Positions 53,937 to 64,000 of a stretch of DNA of 64,000 nucleotides are shown piece after piece; positions within the stretch are counted from its first letter, which is position 1; every line of letters starts with the position of its first letter. This DNA comes from Azolla pinnata. Its lineage: Eukaryota; Streptophyta; Polypodiopsida; Salviniales; Salviniaceae. A program made the translations under genes and the position numbers. The stretch covers positions 23,293 through 87,292 of the forward strand of contig JBBBWG010006224.1 in NCBI GenBank assembly GCA_037176905.1, given 5' to 3'. The notes below the pieces were generated by a model. That model was not told the DNA's origin, searched no databases, and was given only the letters and a program-made list of their open reading frames with translations.

Positions 53937-56900
53937 ATGGGGAAGGACCCATCAACGCTGAGAAGCTTCCGGACGAACGCAAGTTTCTCCCATCGCAGGG
54001 GATGGCCTAATAAGATCCGTTTCCTCCTCTTGGCCGGTGTTGCTTGGGCTTTCCTCATCACTCTCGTCTGCCTCACTCTCATCTGGGCCTGTGGCTCTCC
54101 CAATGGCCCCCCTCCAGGTTTGATCCCTTTCTCTCATCTCCATTCGTTTTTTTTTTCTCTGTGAAGATTTAGGCTTGATTCAATTGCAAAATAAAGAAAG
54201 TGCGTAGATATTTAGACTTGATGCTCTTTTGGCTGTGGTTGGGTGTAGGTATCCATAGTTCCTTTCAACTCGTAACCTTCCGTCTTTATTTAGAATGATC
54301 AAAGGCATGAATTTGTGCAAGACCAGAATTAGTTCTGATGCAAGAAATGGAGAAAACTAAGAAATTTTGTCGCTGGCATTAAAGGTATTTAAAACAATGT
54401 ACTGGGAATCATATGTATGACAATATTTAGTCATCGTTAAAACCATGAAGACATTTTCCACTTATCTAGATTGGCTCAGTTTTTTATATACTAGAATAAG
54501 ATGTGCTGAGGGTGTAAGATTCTTCCTTGATCCAATAATGTGGGTAGATTGAATCAGTTTTATGTGGCATGCTAAAATTTGGTAAATCTGTGTGAATCTG
54601 ACTCAACATTCAAACTTTTTTAGGGTACATCTCGTAGTTGATGTGTAGGATCAGGACTTGATTTTGAGTAATCACAAGAATTTGTGGTATACGTGGTAGA
54701 GGTTAAAACTGAATGATGAGAAAAAAGGGAGAAATTTTTTAGGTGGAATATGCATGGCTGCTTTTAATTTTGTCATGGATTCAGTGAAGTATGAAGAGGT
54801 GAACCACTTTAATTGGCATTAAATTATGATAAATGAAGGCTAGAATGGATAGATTTTATATGGGTGCCAATTCTGTATGGTTGAACCTCGACTCACGAAC
54901 TAACGAAACAGTTGTCTTCGATGTAAAATGTGCCAGAGTTGTTTTCCTTATGCTTGTTCTTATAGAATTTCAGGTAACTGCAAGAAGAACAAGCTCTACA
55001 TCTTTTTTGGATCTTTTGGATTGATCCCCAAGCAGGCTCACCGTCAGTATTATACACCATCTCTAATATGTCCCAAAACATTAACTTTTTTATGATTTGG
55101 CCGACATTTTTCTCTTGCTTGTGATTATCTCAGGTTGTCCTATACCTATCAAGAATGATCCCTATGCTATAAAAATACCACTTTCAAATAAGTCTCACAT
55201 TGGTGATTCATTTGCCATTAATCTCACATACATCGAAACTGATCAGCCAGGATCCTCAGGGCCGCCTTTGTTTGGCGGTTACCAGACATGGAAACAACGT
55301 GAAGAGAGCTTCCAGTTACGCCCTGAAATGAAGGTAAATAAGATGATTAAAAGAGTTGCATGTTTCCTACTTGGTTGGGGGATGGATGGCCTGGTCTAAA
55401 ATTCAAGGCTGATCTATCCAATATTGTGAGGGGGAAACTCTAGAGTCTCTAGACATTTCTTGCTGAATATGCTAAGGGATATGTTACATAGTCTATGGTA
55501 AGATGCATGCCAAATACTACCCAAAACATTCCAATCTGTTGGACATTTTCTTCTTTGTGGCAAGTGGAGGCTGATATATGGTTACCGTAGTTATAGTTGT
55601 AGTGATGAGCTTTAAGAATTAGAAATAATTCGAGCTTGTTCTCATGAAAAAGGTAGCAAGGCATTAGATGTGCCATGTTATCACCCAAAAAGAGGCCAGG
55701 GTAGGTGTGTCAGCTGATCACAATTTCAGCAGCATAATGATCCACCTGCCAGGCAGCAAATTTTCATTGCAGTGGCATTGTTTGGATTTCAATTTGTTTT
55801 AGGATTTATTTAAATTTCAGTGTCGTTTTCCAGTGTTGGGATTCAACTTGGAAAGTGGATTGCACTCAATTCGACCATTTTGAATTTTGGCTTAACATCG
55901 ATGGTATATTACATTTCAGATACATTGTGGCTTTATGAACAATTCTGGTGGTGATATGGAGAAGGGAGATAAGAAATTTGCAAAGAAATGCCGATTTGTT
56001 GTAGCATCTGGCATATTTGATGGTTACGATATTCCACATCAGCCATCCAACATTAGTGCCTTGTCTCGGAAACTCTTTTGCTTCCTCATGGTAGTTGATG
56101 AGAAGTCAATGAGAAGTATAGAAATGAGGCTTAATATTACAACCGATGACCATGGTGGGAAGTGGATTGGGCTCTGGCGGCTCATTCTGTTCCGCAACTC
56201 GCCTTACGATGAACCTCGTAGAAACGGCAAAGTACCAAAGCTCTTAACACACCGTCTTTTTCCTGATGCTGAATACAGCATTTGGATTGATGGAAAGATG
56301 GAACTCCTTGTTGATCCCCTTCTAATTCTTGAAAGGTAAAGTCAACATGAATTGCACGTCCAGTTTGTATCCTTTCTTTTGTTTGATGGGAGATGATCTA
56401 TTGGTGTTCACTTACCATGCACTTTTTTTTTTTAGCATAGAAATTCTTAATACATGTTGAATGAGGAAATGAATAGTTTTGCTTGTATGAATTCTTAGGT
56501 ATCTATGGAGGGGCAAGCATGACTTTGCAATTGCTCGTCACAAGCATCATCGGAGTATTTATGAAGAAGCGGATGCAAACAAACGAAGGAAACGTTATGC
56601 TCGGCCCCTCATTGACAAGCAAATACAAATATATGAACGTGAAGGCATGCAGCCATGGAGTCATCGTACATCAGCTGTCCCTAGTGGTATGAGATAACAT
56701 GGAATATAAACCTCATGTGCTGTGCAATGTTATGTTGATTGTCTATACTTAAGTCTAAGAATAAGAGAACTCCAGTTCAAGGTTTGGAGCTGGAAATGAT
56801 TTGGTTTGAGCCAAATTGAACCATTAAAACCCCAGTTTAATGGTCCGATGTCTGATGGCTCAGTTTAGGTCCGAAGACTTGTGAACAATTCATGGCTTTT

Positions 56901-57461
56901 AGTTTGGGTTTGGTTCAATTAAAGGGTTCGTTAGGTTGCTTTTCATTTAATTTTCCATGGTTCAGGTGGGCTGGTTTAAGTTTCAAAACTATTTAGATGG
57001 TTTTGAGTTTGAGGCCTCAGAACCAAACTGAGCCAAAAGGAACCATTGCCAATTGGAATAATCACAATGTTATGTGTAATATTCTTTCTTCTTCCCAAAC
57101 TGTGATTTCAGATGTACCGGAAGGGGCGATCATTATCCGCAAGCATACTCCACTGACAAATTTGTTCAGCTGTTTATGGTTTAACGAAGTTAATCGCTTC
57201 ACACCCAGGGATCAGCTTAGCTTCGGTTATGTGGTTTATCGGCTGGATGGGTCGTTCCGCTTCTTCATGTTTCGTAACTGTGAATACAATTCCCTCTTCT
57301 TTTTGCATAAACATACAAGAGAACATTCATCTGTTATTGAATGGGTCAAGTCTCTGGATGAGCTGAAGAGCAATACCTCAATGGTTGAGAGCCGTGGTGG
57401 CATTGGATTATTTACGCCCTACCTTGTAGACTCTTTTAATACCACAAACCTTGTCAAGTGA
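53937..57461 (+). CDS. DUF616 glycosyltransferase-like membrane protein (MUCI70/TOD1 type), five exons, 444 aa
   Basis: Exons 53937-54117, 55134-55333, 55920-56335, 56499-56686 and 57112-57461 join in phase. The N-terminus MGKDPSTLRSFRTNASFSHR is cytosolic and basic. A single membrane span at about residues 28-51 (LLLAGVAWAFLITLVCLTLI) gives a type II Golgi topology. The DUF616 region follows from about residue 128: CGFMNN, FVVASGIFDGYDIPHQPSNI, IGLWRLILF, YDEPRRNGKVPKLLTHRLFP, YSIWIDGKMELLVDP, RYLWRGKHDFAIARH, EGAIIIRKHTPLTNLFSCLW and FTPRDQLSF. In Arabidopsis this family includes MUCI70, needed for seed mucilage polysaccharides, and TOD1. A role in cell-wall glycan synthesis is inferred from family only. 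Confidence 0.9.
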
Positions 57462-58502
57462 TAACATCTTTTTCCTAATCACAATTCATTACCTGGGAAT
57501 GTTCTTTTTTTTCTTTTTCAGAATGAATTATTGAACTTCACCATTCTTTTTTGGGTAACCATGGTGTATCTGGTGATGTATACTGGTGTATTCAAGCAAT
57601 AAGAACCATTCTTCTTTGTGGGTTATATAACTTAGCATTTTTCCCATTGCTGGGTGCATGAGTCTTAGATCGCCTTATCCTTTACTCGAAGATATTTGCA
57701 GGCCATCCAGGTACTTCGTCAGGGGGCAGCGACAAAGTATTAGGATCATGTGTCAGTCAGAGGTGAGTTAGTGTACCAAGCACGTTGAATTCAAAGCTAT
57801 TTTCCCTACTTTTCCTTTCTTAGCTCAAGTCTTGAAGTGAAATGGAGCTCTCTCTCTTCCGAGTCTTAACTTGGGTCAAGCATGCAGTGTAAGACTAGGC
57901 ACATGTGTCATATCAATGCCAGATCATAAAGATACTGTACAGCATGTGGCCTGAATGAATGTACACATCAACCTCACCTCTAATCTAACACAGTTCATCC
58001 AAAATCAATCATACTTTCTGCCATCGTCTTCCCATTGTCAGTCAAGAAAAGCTTAATATTCTCTTTTCATAAAAATTTGACTTGACAAAGCATTGTTTGA
58101 GCATCAAATTTCACACAATAAAGTAGGCACATGGTGCCATCCAGACTATTTGAAATGTGATGGGCAAAGATGGTCAAGCAGGTTTCAATGTGATTCGAAA
58201 TAAACGACTTACACACACAAACTAATACCAATGAATTGCCACCTTGTGGAGAGCTTGAAATACTGTAAGAGCACCACCATACTTTTACATTGAGAAGTTT
58301 TGCTTTTGTTCTACATCAGAAAAGTTTTCCAAATTGCTTTGATTGCATCACAAGGTGAATGTTGCATGCCTCCATGTTACATACAGTCAAAGTTTCCATT
58401 GTCTCCAAAGGAACTCCGGTATATTTTTTCTATCTCAGTGGATAATTGGAAACTTTAACTCGGTCGATTTTATGACAATCCAGGTTCAGGTTCCGCAAGC
58501 AA
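57462..58502. other. Intergenic between convergent genes
   Basis: About 1 kb holding the 3' regions of the DUF616 gene (+) and the WDR53-like gene (-). I see no coding region or repeat array. Confidence 0.5.
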
Positions 58503-61500
58503 TTAGGACACAGTATATATAGTCAATTTATTTGATGTGTCAGCCACAAATAAATTCTCTGAATCTCTGCCTGAAGTGCAAATCCAATTCACCTGAAATC
58601 AGAAGTGGTATTCCTTAAGACTTTCTGTGGGACTAAAGACATACCATAAATATCATTCAATGGGGAAAAAAATAGCATTAAATCCTGCCTTTCTCCTGTG
58701 ATCCTTTGTCAAAAGCAAAAACGTCCCATTGGCATTCAATGAACTGCCCTCATCGTTCTTACACTGCAAGTCCCATAGCTTAACAGATCTATCGTTGCTG
58801 CCTGATATTACAAGTGTCTTACTTTGAACGAACCTTGCAAAGGTGCTATATTTGCCAAGACAATCAAACGATGTTTAGTTTCACCATTGCGATATCATGT
58901 AGTTGAAATAGACACATTACATTTATATATGCATACGAGTAATATATGGATACGTACACTCCTGTCTCTCCCACAACAATAAAGCAAGCATGTTCTTAGG
59001 TTCCAAAATGATTAAAATAGAAAAAACTTGAAAACATTATTTTCTTCTTATTGAGAGAGAGAGAGAGAGATCTTACACACAAGATACTGCTGACTTATGC
59101 CCACTTAGATCATGATTGAATTCTTTTGATTGATCCAGGTTGCTATTTACATCTTTCGTGTCTTCGTGTAGAGTTTTACATTGCTTTACACCAGGTTTCC
59201 ACCTTTCCAGCATCATATCACAATATTCTACAGCACCATCGCCTCTAGCCACAGCCATCACCTTCCCTGCTTCCCCTGTTACTTTCCCTTCAGGTACAGC
59301 CAAGGCGTGAACAAATGGAGGATTGCACAACTGTTCACTACTGCCTTGAGAGGATCCTGCACCTGGTAATTTCCAAACGGAAATTAGCGCTATGCGAAGA
59401 AAGCAGAGGATCATTTTCGGACCATTTCTTTAAGAATTACAATTGGCGCACTTGTAGACTAAGTAGCTCAAAATCATCACATCAATAAAACATGGTCATT
59501 GACATCTCAATAGAATGGAAATTCTGGCCTAACTCCGATTCCCCATGGAGAAACAAACATGCCAGTCAGCTAGCTACTATAGATCGCTAGCATACTTTTC
59601 TTTCGTAAAACAACTTTTTTTGCTTCCAGTCCATGCCTTTCATGCTTTTTGAAATATGTTTCTTTTCGGCCCTAGGTAGTGAGATACAAGGACCAGTTTA
59701 CCCTGTATCAAAATAGATCTGTCTATGCATTTGTGTTGCGCTTGGCTTCACTAGATAATTTACTTTCCAGTGTGATACACAATCTCTCCACCACAAGTGC
59801 TGCTATCCTTCTCTTTGGTTTATATAGTAGAGTAACTGTGACCATATATCCTATTACCTTCAGCGATGTTGATTAAAAAACCGAAAAACAGCAAATGCCA
59901 AAATATAGAGAAAGAATGGAAACACAGATCTTGTTTTATAGATAGTTAAACATACTTTGATATAGAACATACACAAACCTTGGTCATAAGTCTTGAGAGG
60001 TTTCCCTTTAACGATATCCCATTTCACAAGTTTTGCATCTAAGCCACCAGATATTACTGCAGAAACACATATAGAAGCTTGATTATGTTGATTGTCATTC
60101 TGCACCAAATTGGTGCTGCTTACTTCTCGGTAGTGTTTTCAAAGAATTTTACTAAATGATATTAGAATATCAAGGAAATGTATTTGAGGTTTCTGCTTAC
60201 ATTCCCAAGGACGCTGGGGATGGAATTGAACTGTGCTGCAAATCTATCGCTCATGTCAAATAAAACATAAACACTTCTTTCTAGCTTTTTTAGTTGTTTG
60301 AGGATTCCTCTTGGTGGTAGTTGAATATGTATACTCTCCATTCAAATTTGTGTGGCTAAGTCAAAGAGCAATGTAGGATGCCATTCTCAGTATGCGGGTT
60401 TGCAAAATAAAGGATACATTTGTATGTACATTTCGTAATGTCTTAAATAATTTGTGCCCATTGAGATCAATAACCTGGAAACGCAGCGCAAAAATCACCA
60501 CAAGTTTTCCAAGTGAATTATAAAGTATGATGTAGCATAGTAATTGCATCAAAACGAACAGAGGTCTATGATTACATTCTGGATATACCATTACAAGGCC
60601 AGATTAGATGTACACATTGCTGAAATTTTACATCATAGAGGCAATATTATATATCAAATCCATTGTCAAGGACAGTGTGGACATCATGCAGAAACAACCT
60701 GTCTCTTCTAGTTCCTAGGCATCTTAGAATCTTAACTATATTCTGAACAGTTCAAGGTATTATTTTCACTAAGATTGGAAGAAAAGAACTTCAATTGAGA
60801 TGTTGCAGTTTTTTCTACAACCAAGAAATATGTGCATACAAGTATGACATCGATATGCAAATAACTACAGAAAGGTACCTTTATCTCTCCACTATCATCA
60901 CCTGCTGCTAAAAGGCTTCCTTTCTTGTTCAAAGTAAGCTTTAAAACAATTGACAGCCATTAGCCATCAGAAAGTCATCGGCACAATATTTTGAAAAGAA
61001 ACTCTCCATGTTAAGATTGAAGTCATTGAAGATATACATACCTGGTTTATCTCGTCAGTATTGAAAGTGTATTTCTGCAGAGGTTCTGTTAATGAACCCT
61101 TAAATAAAACATAACGAGGTCATAGAAGAGATTAACCATAAAACAAGCAGAAAACATGAGAGAAGAAGAGATGGATATACCCTGCGGGTATCAATACAAT
61201 AAATGGACATCCCAGCAGCAGTATACAACGTGTGAGCATTCCCTGATTAGAAAAGAGAAGTTAACTGAATAATGAAGAAGATTACATGCACTACTCTCAG
61301 GTTCATATAAATGTGTTTTTGTTGCTTTTTTTTTAACCATTATCAGTATTTGACCTTGCATTTATCATTCTGATTTTTTTTTACCATGCATTCAGAATTC
61401 TCGATTCCATTTTACATACATATATTTCTTCTTTGAGATGCTAGTGCTGTAATTTACAATGGACGTTTCCATTAAATGCATAGCTCTACATTACTAGACA

Positions 61501-62575
61501 CAAAACCAAGAGCAAACTCTTCAGGATCCCAAGTGTGGAAGGTCTAATGGATGTAACTGTTAAAAGCATGCATTCATTCCCTAATCTTAGTTTCCAGCAA
61601 CAATGTACCCCAGAGATATACACTGTACCGGCCTTTACCAACACTGGTTTTTCTTTCAAGTTTCCTACTCATCATTTACATAGCAGTATCTAAAAAGGCT
61701 GGATTATTGTGTGCAAAACAATCACAGTCATCCTAGAGAAGTAGAGTCCCTATACAAAAATCAAACTCATACCAGCAAAACATTTTATCCTATCGTTTCT
61801 CGTCCTTTCCACAGAGGAAATACTCTTGATTGCTGGCTCGATGAATCAGAAATGCAGGCATAGTGATTAGAAAACTGGCATATACCTGGTGTAAAGCATA
61901 TGGATGAGACATCGTCTTGTTCAAAGCATTCAAATGTCATCACATTGTCTTTGTTCCTTATGTCAAACAAGCAAACCCTTCCATCCTGGCAACACGGAAG
62001 GGAAAGAAGATTAAAAAAATTCCAAGTAGTCGACAGTTATCACATGTTTTACATCATAAATCACATGAGCAACCGACAAACAACATAAACAATCATCTAC
62101 GATCACAATTACTATTGACATCTTCCATCATCTACTGCTATAAATGAGCCATGTTTCCAATCTAGCAATGGAAAATGCATGTACAAGCACACATACCCAA
62201 ATAGTGCATGCATACTGCTACATGTAAAACATATGCACACGCAAACATACTAATGCTGACACACATACATAAACATGGTGTACGTATGTACATTCGTGAA
62301 GTTTTTGGTGCATATGCACACCTACACATCATGCATAAATACACACAAACATACAATAGATACGTGCATGTATACCTAAGCCACGGATAGTTAACCTACT
62401 CAAAATACATAAATATACGCACAACAAGACACATGCATACACCAGATGGAAAGTAGTCAAAGAAACTACACACCTGAGCAGATGTGGAGAGGAGGTTAGG
62501 GTCAGACAGAGGGCTATGGCAGCAGAGCAGGGAGCTCTTATGGCCTGAAAGCCGTCGACTTAGGATCACAGACAT
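58503..62575 (-). CDS. WDR53-like WD40 protein, 11 exons, about 363 aa
   Basis: Exons: 62474-62575, 61886-61985, 61181-61242, 61042-61098, 60879-60938, 60418-60474, 60201-60243, 59979-60056, 59077-59362, 58689-58845, 58503-58592. The protein opens MSVILSRRLSGHKSSLLCCH. WD repeats follow: STSAQDGRVCLFDIRNKDNV, LNKKGSLLAAGDDSGEIKVI, ICSTVQFHPQRPWELISGGL, DAKLVKWDIVKGKPL, FVHALAVPEGK, LSGHKSAVSCV and TLVISGSNDRSVKLWDLQ. The end is KVNWICTSGRDSENLFVADT then SNKLTIYTVS. This order and the KVNW C-terminus match WD repeat protein 53 (human about 358 aa). Animal WDR53 binds the CUL4-DDB1 ubiquitin ligase, so an adaptor role is possible here. The exon 10 to 11 junction uses a GC donor (AAAG/gcagga); reading on instead meets a TGA after about 13 codons. 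Intron 1 carries a CATACAT-rich tract (62170-62440). Confidence 0.88.
62170..62440. repeat. CATGTA/CACATAC alternating tract in WDR53-like intron 1
   Basis: Degenerate GCATGTACAAGCACACATAC, CACACATACATAAACATGG and similar steps. It is the same style of low-complexity DNA seen near the 5' ends of LUG, PPR, SERF and the zinc-knuckle gene. Confidence 0.65.
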
Positions 62576-63551
62576 GAGTGTGGGGGTGCAAAACAAAACA
62601 AACAGAACAAATTACATGAACTCCAAAATCGCCCACAACCCATGAAACATGAAAAAACATCTAATGTTTGTTGTGTCCTTTTGGATCATGACTCGGCCCC
62701 ATCCAAAGCTCGTCTTCCTTCTCTCGATTCGCGATCGATGCTTTTAGCCGAAGAAAAACCGCGCGAAATCGAAGAGCGCAACATTAGAGCGATCGATGCT
62801 TCAGTGCACACGATTCCACTGTGAATCGAGGTCGAGGTCGTGGAAGAACAATTGCTGAAATCCTTAGCACTAAATGGCACTTGGATTTGATAGAACAAGC
62901 TTGAGGCGGAAGTGGCTACGATGGAATCGAGGACATACGATGGAATCAAACATTATATGTTTGACATGAGACTCGCGTGTTACATTGTCATGGCCAGAGG
63001 TCAGAAGAGTTTGAGACAAGGAGATGATTAATACAGTGATGTTAATATAACATTTTGGATAGATCTTTCTGTAATATACATATATATTGTAATCTTCAGC
63101 CTCGTGAGTTATGGCTATGATTAAGATCATTAATAAAAGGATAATTTTTTAAATAAAAAACAAAAAAATTACTATGATGGAGTGTTTTACATTCACTACT
63201 ATCATCGATTCCATTCTTATTTTAATCAAGCTATAGCGAGGTTGATTAAGCCAATAATCGGTGGTATCTACATCGCCCATACTCGTATCACATAGCATGC
63301 GGCATAGGGGGATAACAACAATCAAATCGATGGTTTCTGCATCCCTAAGGCCATCACAACATCGGATTGATGGGGATAAGCAAGGATTTTGACAGATGGG
63401 CACAACTAGCTCGAATGCAGAGAGGGAGGTCGACGCAATCAGCTAATGATGGACTCAGATTGGAAGCGAGGAGCTGCAATTTCGAGACGCCTGCTATCCA
63501 AAGGTTATCTGGGGCAGGGAACTCTCTCGGAGAGATTCGGCTTCTGCTCCA
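62576..63551. other. Upstream region of WDR53-like gene, no gene seen
   Basis: Must hold the WDR53-like promoter and 5' UTR. I find no recognisable coding region on either strand. Confidence 0.45.
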
Positions 63552-63573
63552 GTTTAGGGTTTAGGGTTTAGGG
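63552..63573. repeat. Three TTTAGGG telomere-like units
   Basis: (GTTTAGG)3 in direct array, just outside the end of the minus-strand open frame at 63554-63955. Confidence 0.9.
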
Positions 63574-63955
63574 TTCTCTTTGCAGGGGGCTCTCGAAATG
63601 ATGATAGGTAGGTGAGTTGTTGGTTGGTCATGGTCAGGTAGATGTGCAAGAGGCGGTTCGTTTCGAGCTCCTGGGATCGAATACTGCGTCGGGCTCCAAA
63701 CGAAGGTCGAAGAATACTGCGAGCAGAAGCTGCAGAATGCAGAGCCAGAGCAGAAGCAGAAGAACGAGGAATGGTGTGAAGCGACGAAGAAGCAGCGATC
63801 GAGGATCGGTGAGGCAGCGGAGCCGATTGCGGCGGAAGAGACCTCACTGGGACTTTAGCAATCGGCAGAAGGGTGGCGGAAGCGCCTCTAAGTCTGGAGA
63901 AGAATCTGACTGGCATTCTCCAGATCAGGAATCCGATCCGCAGTCTGCTCCTCAC
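63554..63955 (-). CDS. Unassigned open reading frame with Arg/Ser-rich, organelle-targeting-like N-terminus
   Basis: A 133-codon open frame starting MRSRLRIGFLIWRMPVRFFS and rich in Arg, Ser and Ala with few acidic residues over the first 90 residues, the composition of a mitochondrial transit peptide. I do not recognise the rest, which runs into telomere-like repeat (ending AKRTLNPKP). It could be a first exon whose true donor lies inside, or a chance frame. Confidence 0.25.
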   Translation of the reverse strand: MRSRLRIGFLIWRMPVRFFSRLRGASATLLPIAKVPVRSLPPQSAPLPHRSSIAASSSLHTIPRSSASALALHSAASARSILRPSFGARRSIRSQELETNRLLHIYLTMTNQQLTYLSSFREPPAKRTLNPKP

Positions 63956-63971
63956 ATTAACGCTTCCGAAT

Positions 63972-64000
63972 CCCTGCTTCTGCTTCTGCTTCTGCTTCTG
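63972..64000. repeat. (CTTCTG)n microsatellite at window edge
   Basis: At least four CTTCTG units, cut by the end of the window. Confidence 0.9.

Overview
This window is nuclear DNA of a land plant. The evidence is long spliceosomal introns, TTTAGGG-type telomere-like motifs, many microsatellites, and plant gene families: a LEUNIG-type corepressor, a PLS-class PPR protein, a plant UGT, cytosolic GAPDH, a MUCI70/TOD1-like DUF616 protein and an LHT-like amino acid permease. The species cannot be fixed by reading alone. One internal assembly gap (906 N, 4990-5895) is present.

Layout. 1-8 kb: the last exon of an amino acid permease (+) and a GC-rich UDP-glycosyltransferase (-) that contains large in-frame simple-sequence tracts and the gap, surrounded by microsatellites and telomere-like repeats. 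8-10 kb: no recognised gene. 10.0-17.6 kb: a complete 18-exon LEUNIG/LUG homologue (-). It is divergent from a complete 11-exon THO3/TEX1 gene (+, 19.1-24.3 kb). 26.2-28.8 kb: an uninterrupted PPR gene (+). 29.8-30.3 kb: a SERF/4F5-like small protein (-). 35.0-37.7 kb: a CCHC zinc-knuckle protein (+). 42.1-48.75 kb: cytosolic-type GAPDH (+). 49.6-52.4 kb: a conserved protein of unknown function (-). 53.9-57.5 kb: a DUF616 glycosyltransferase-like membrane protein (+). 58.5-62.6 kb: a WDR53-like WD40 protein (-). The last 1.4 kb holds no recognised gene.

The exon models for LUG, THO3, the zinc-knuckle protein, GAPDH, the unknown protein, DUF616 and WDR53 were built by hand. In each, exon phases sum to an open frame. 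Two introns need GC donors. The first GAPDH exon and the SERF start exon are not securely placed.

The genes do not form a pathway; this is an ordinary mosaic of housekeeping and regulatory plant genes. The most unusual themes are these: (i) a UGT interrupted by Asp/Gly/His-, Ser/Gln- and His-rich simple-sequence tracts, with a C-terminus encoded by telomere-like repeat; (ii) three genes (THO3, GAPDH, zinc-knuckle) in which the 3' end of an exon plus its splice donor is copied again inside the following intron; (iii) a GAPDH whose active site reads CTTNG instead of CTTNC; (iv) one zinc knuckle that has lost its CxxC half.
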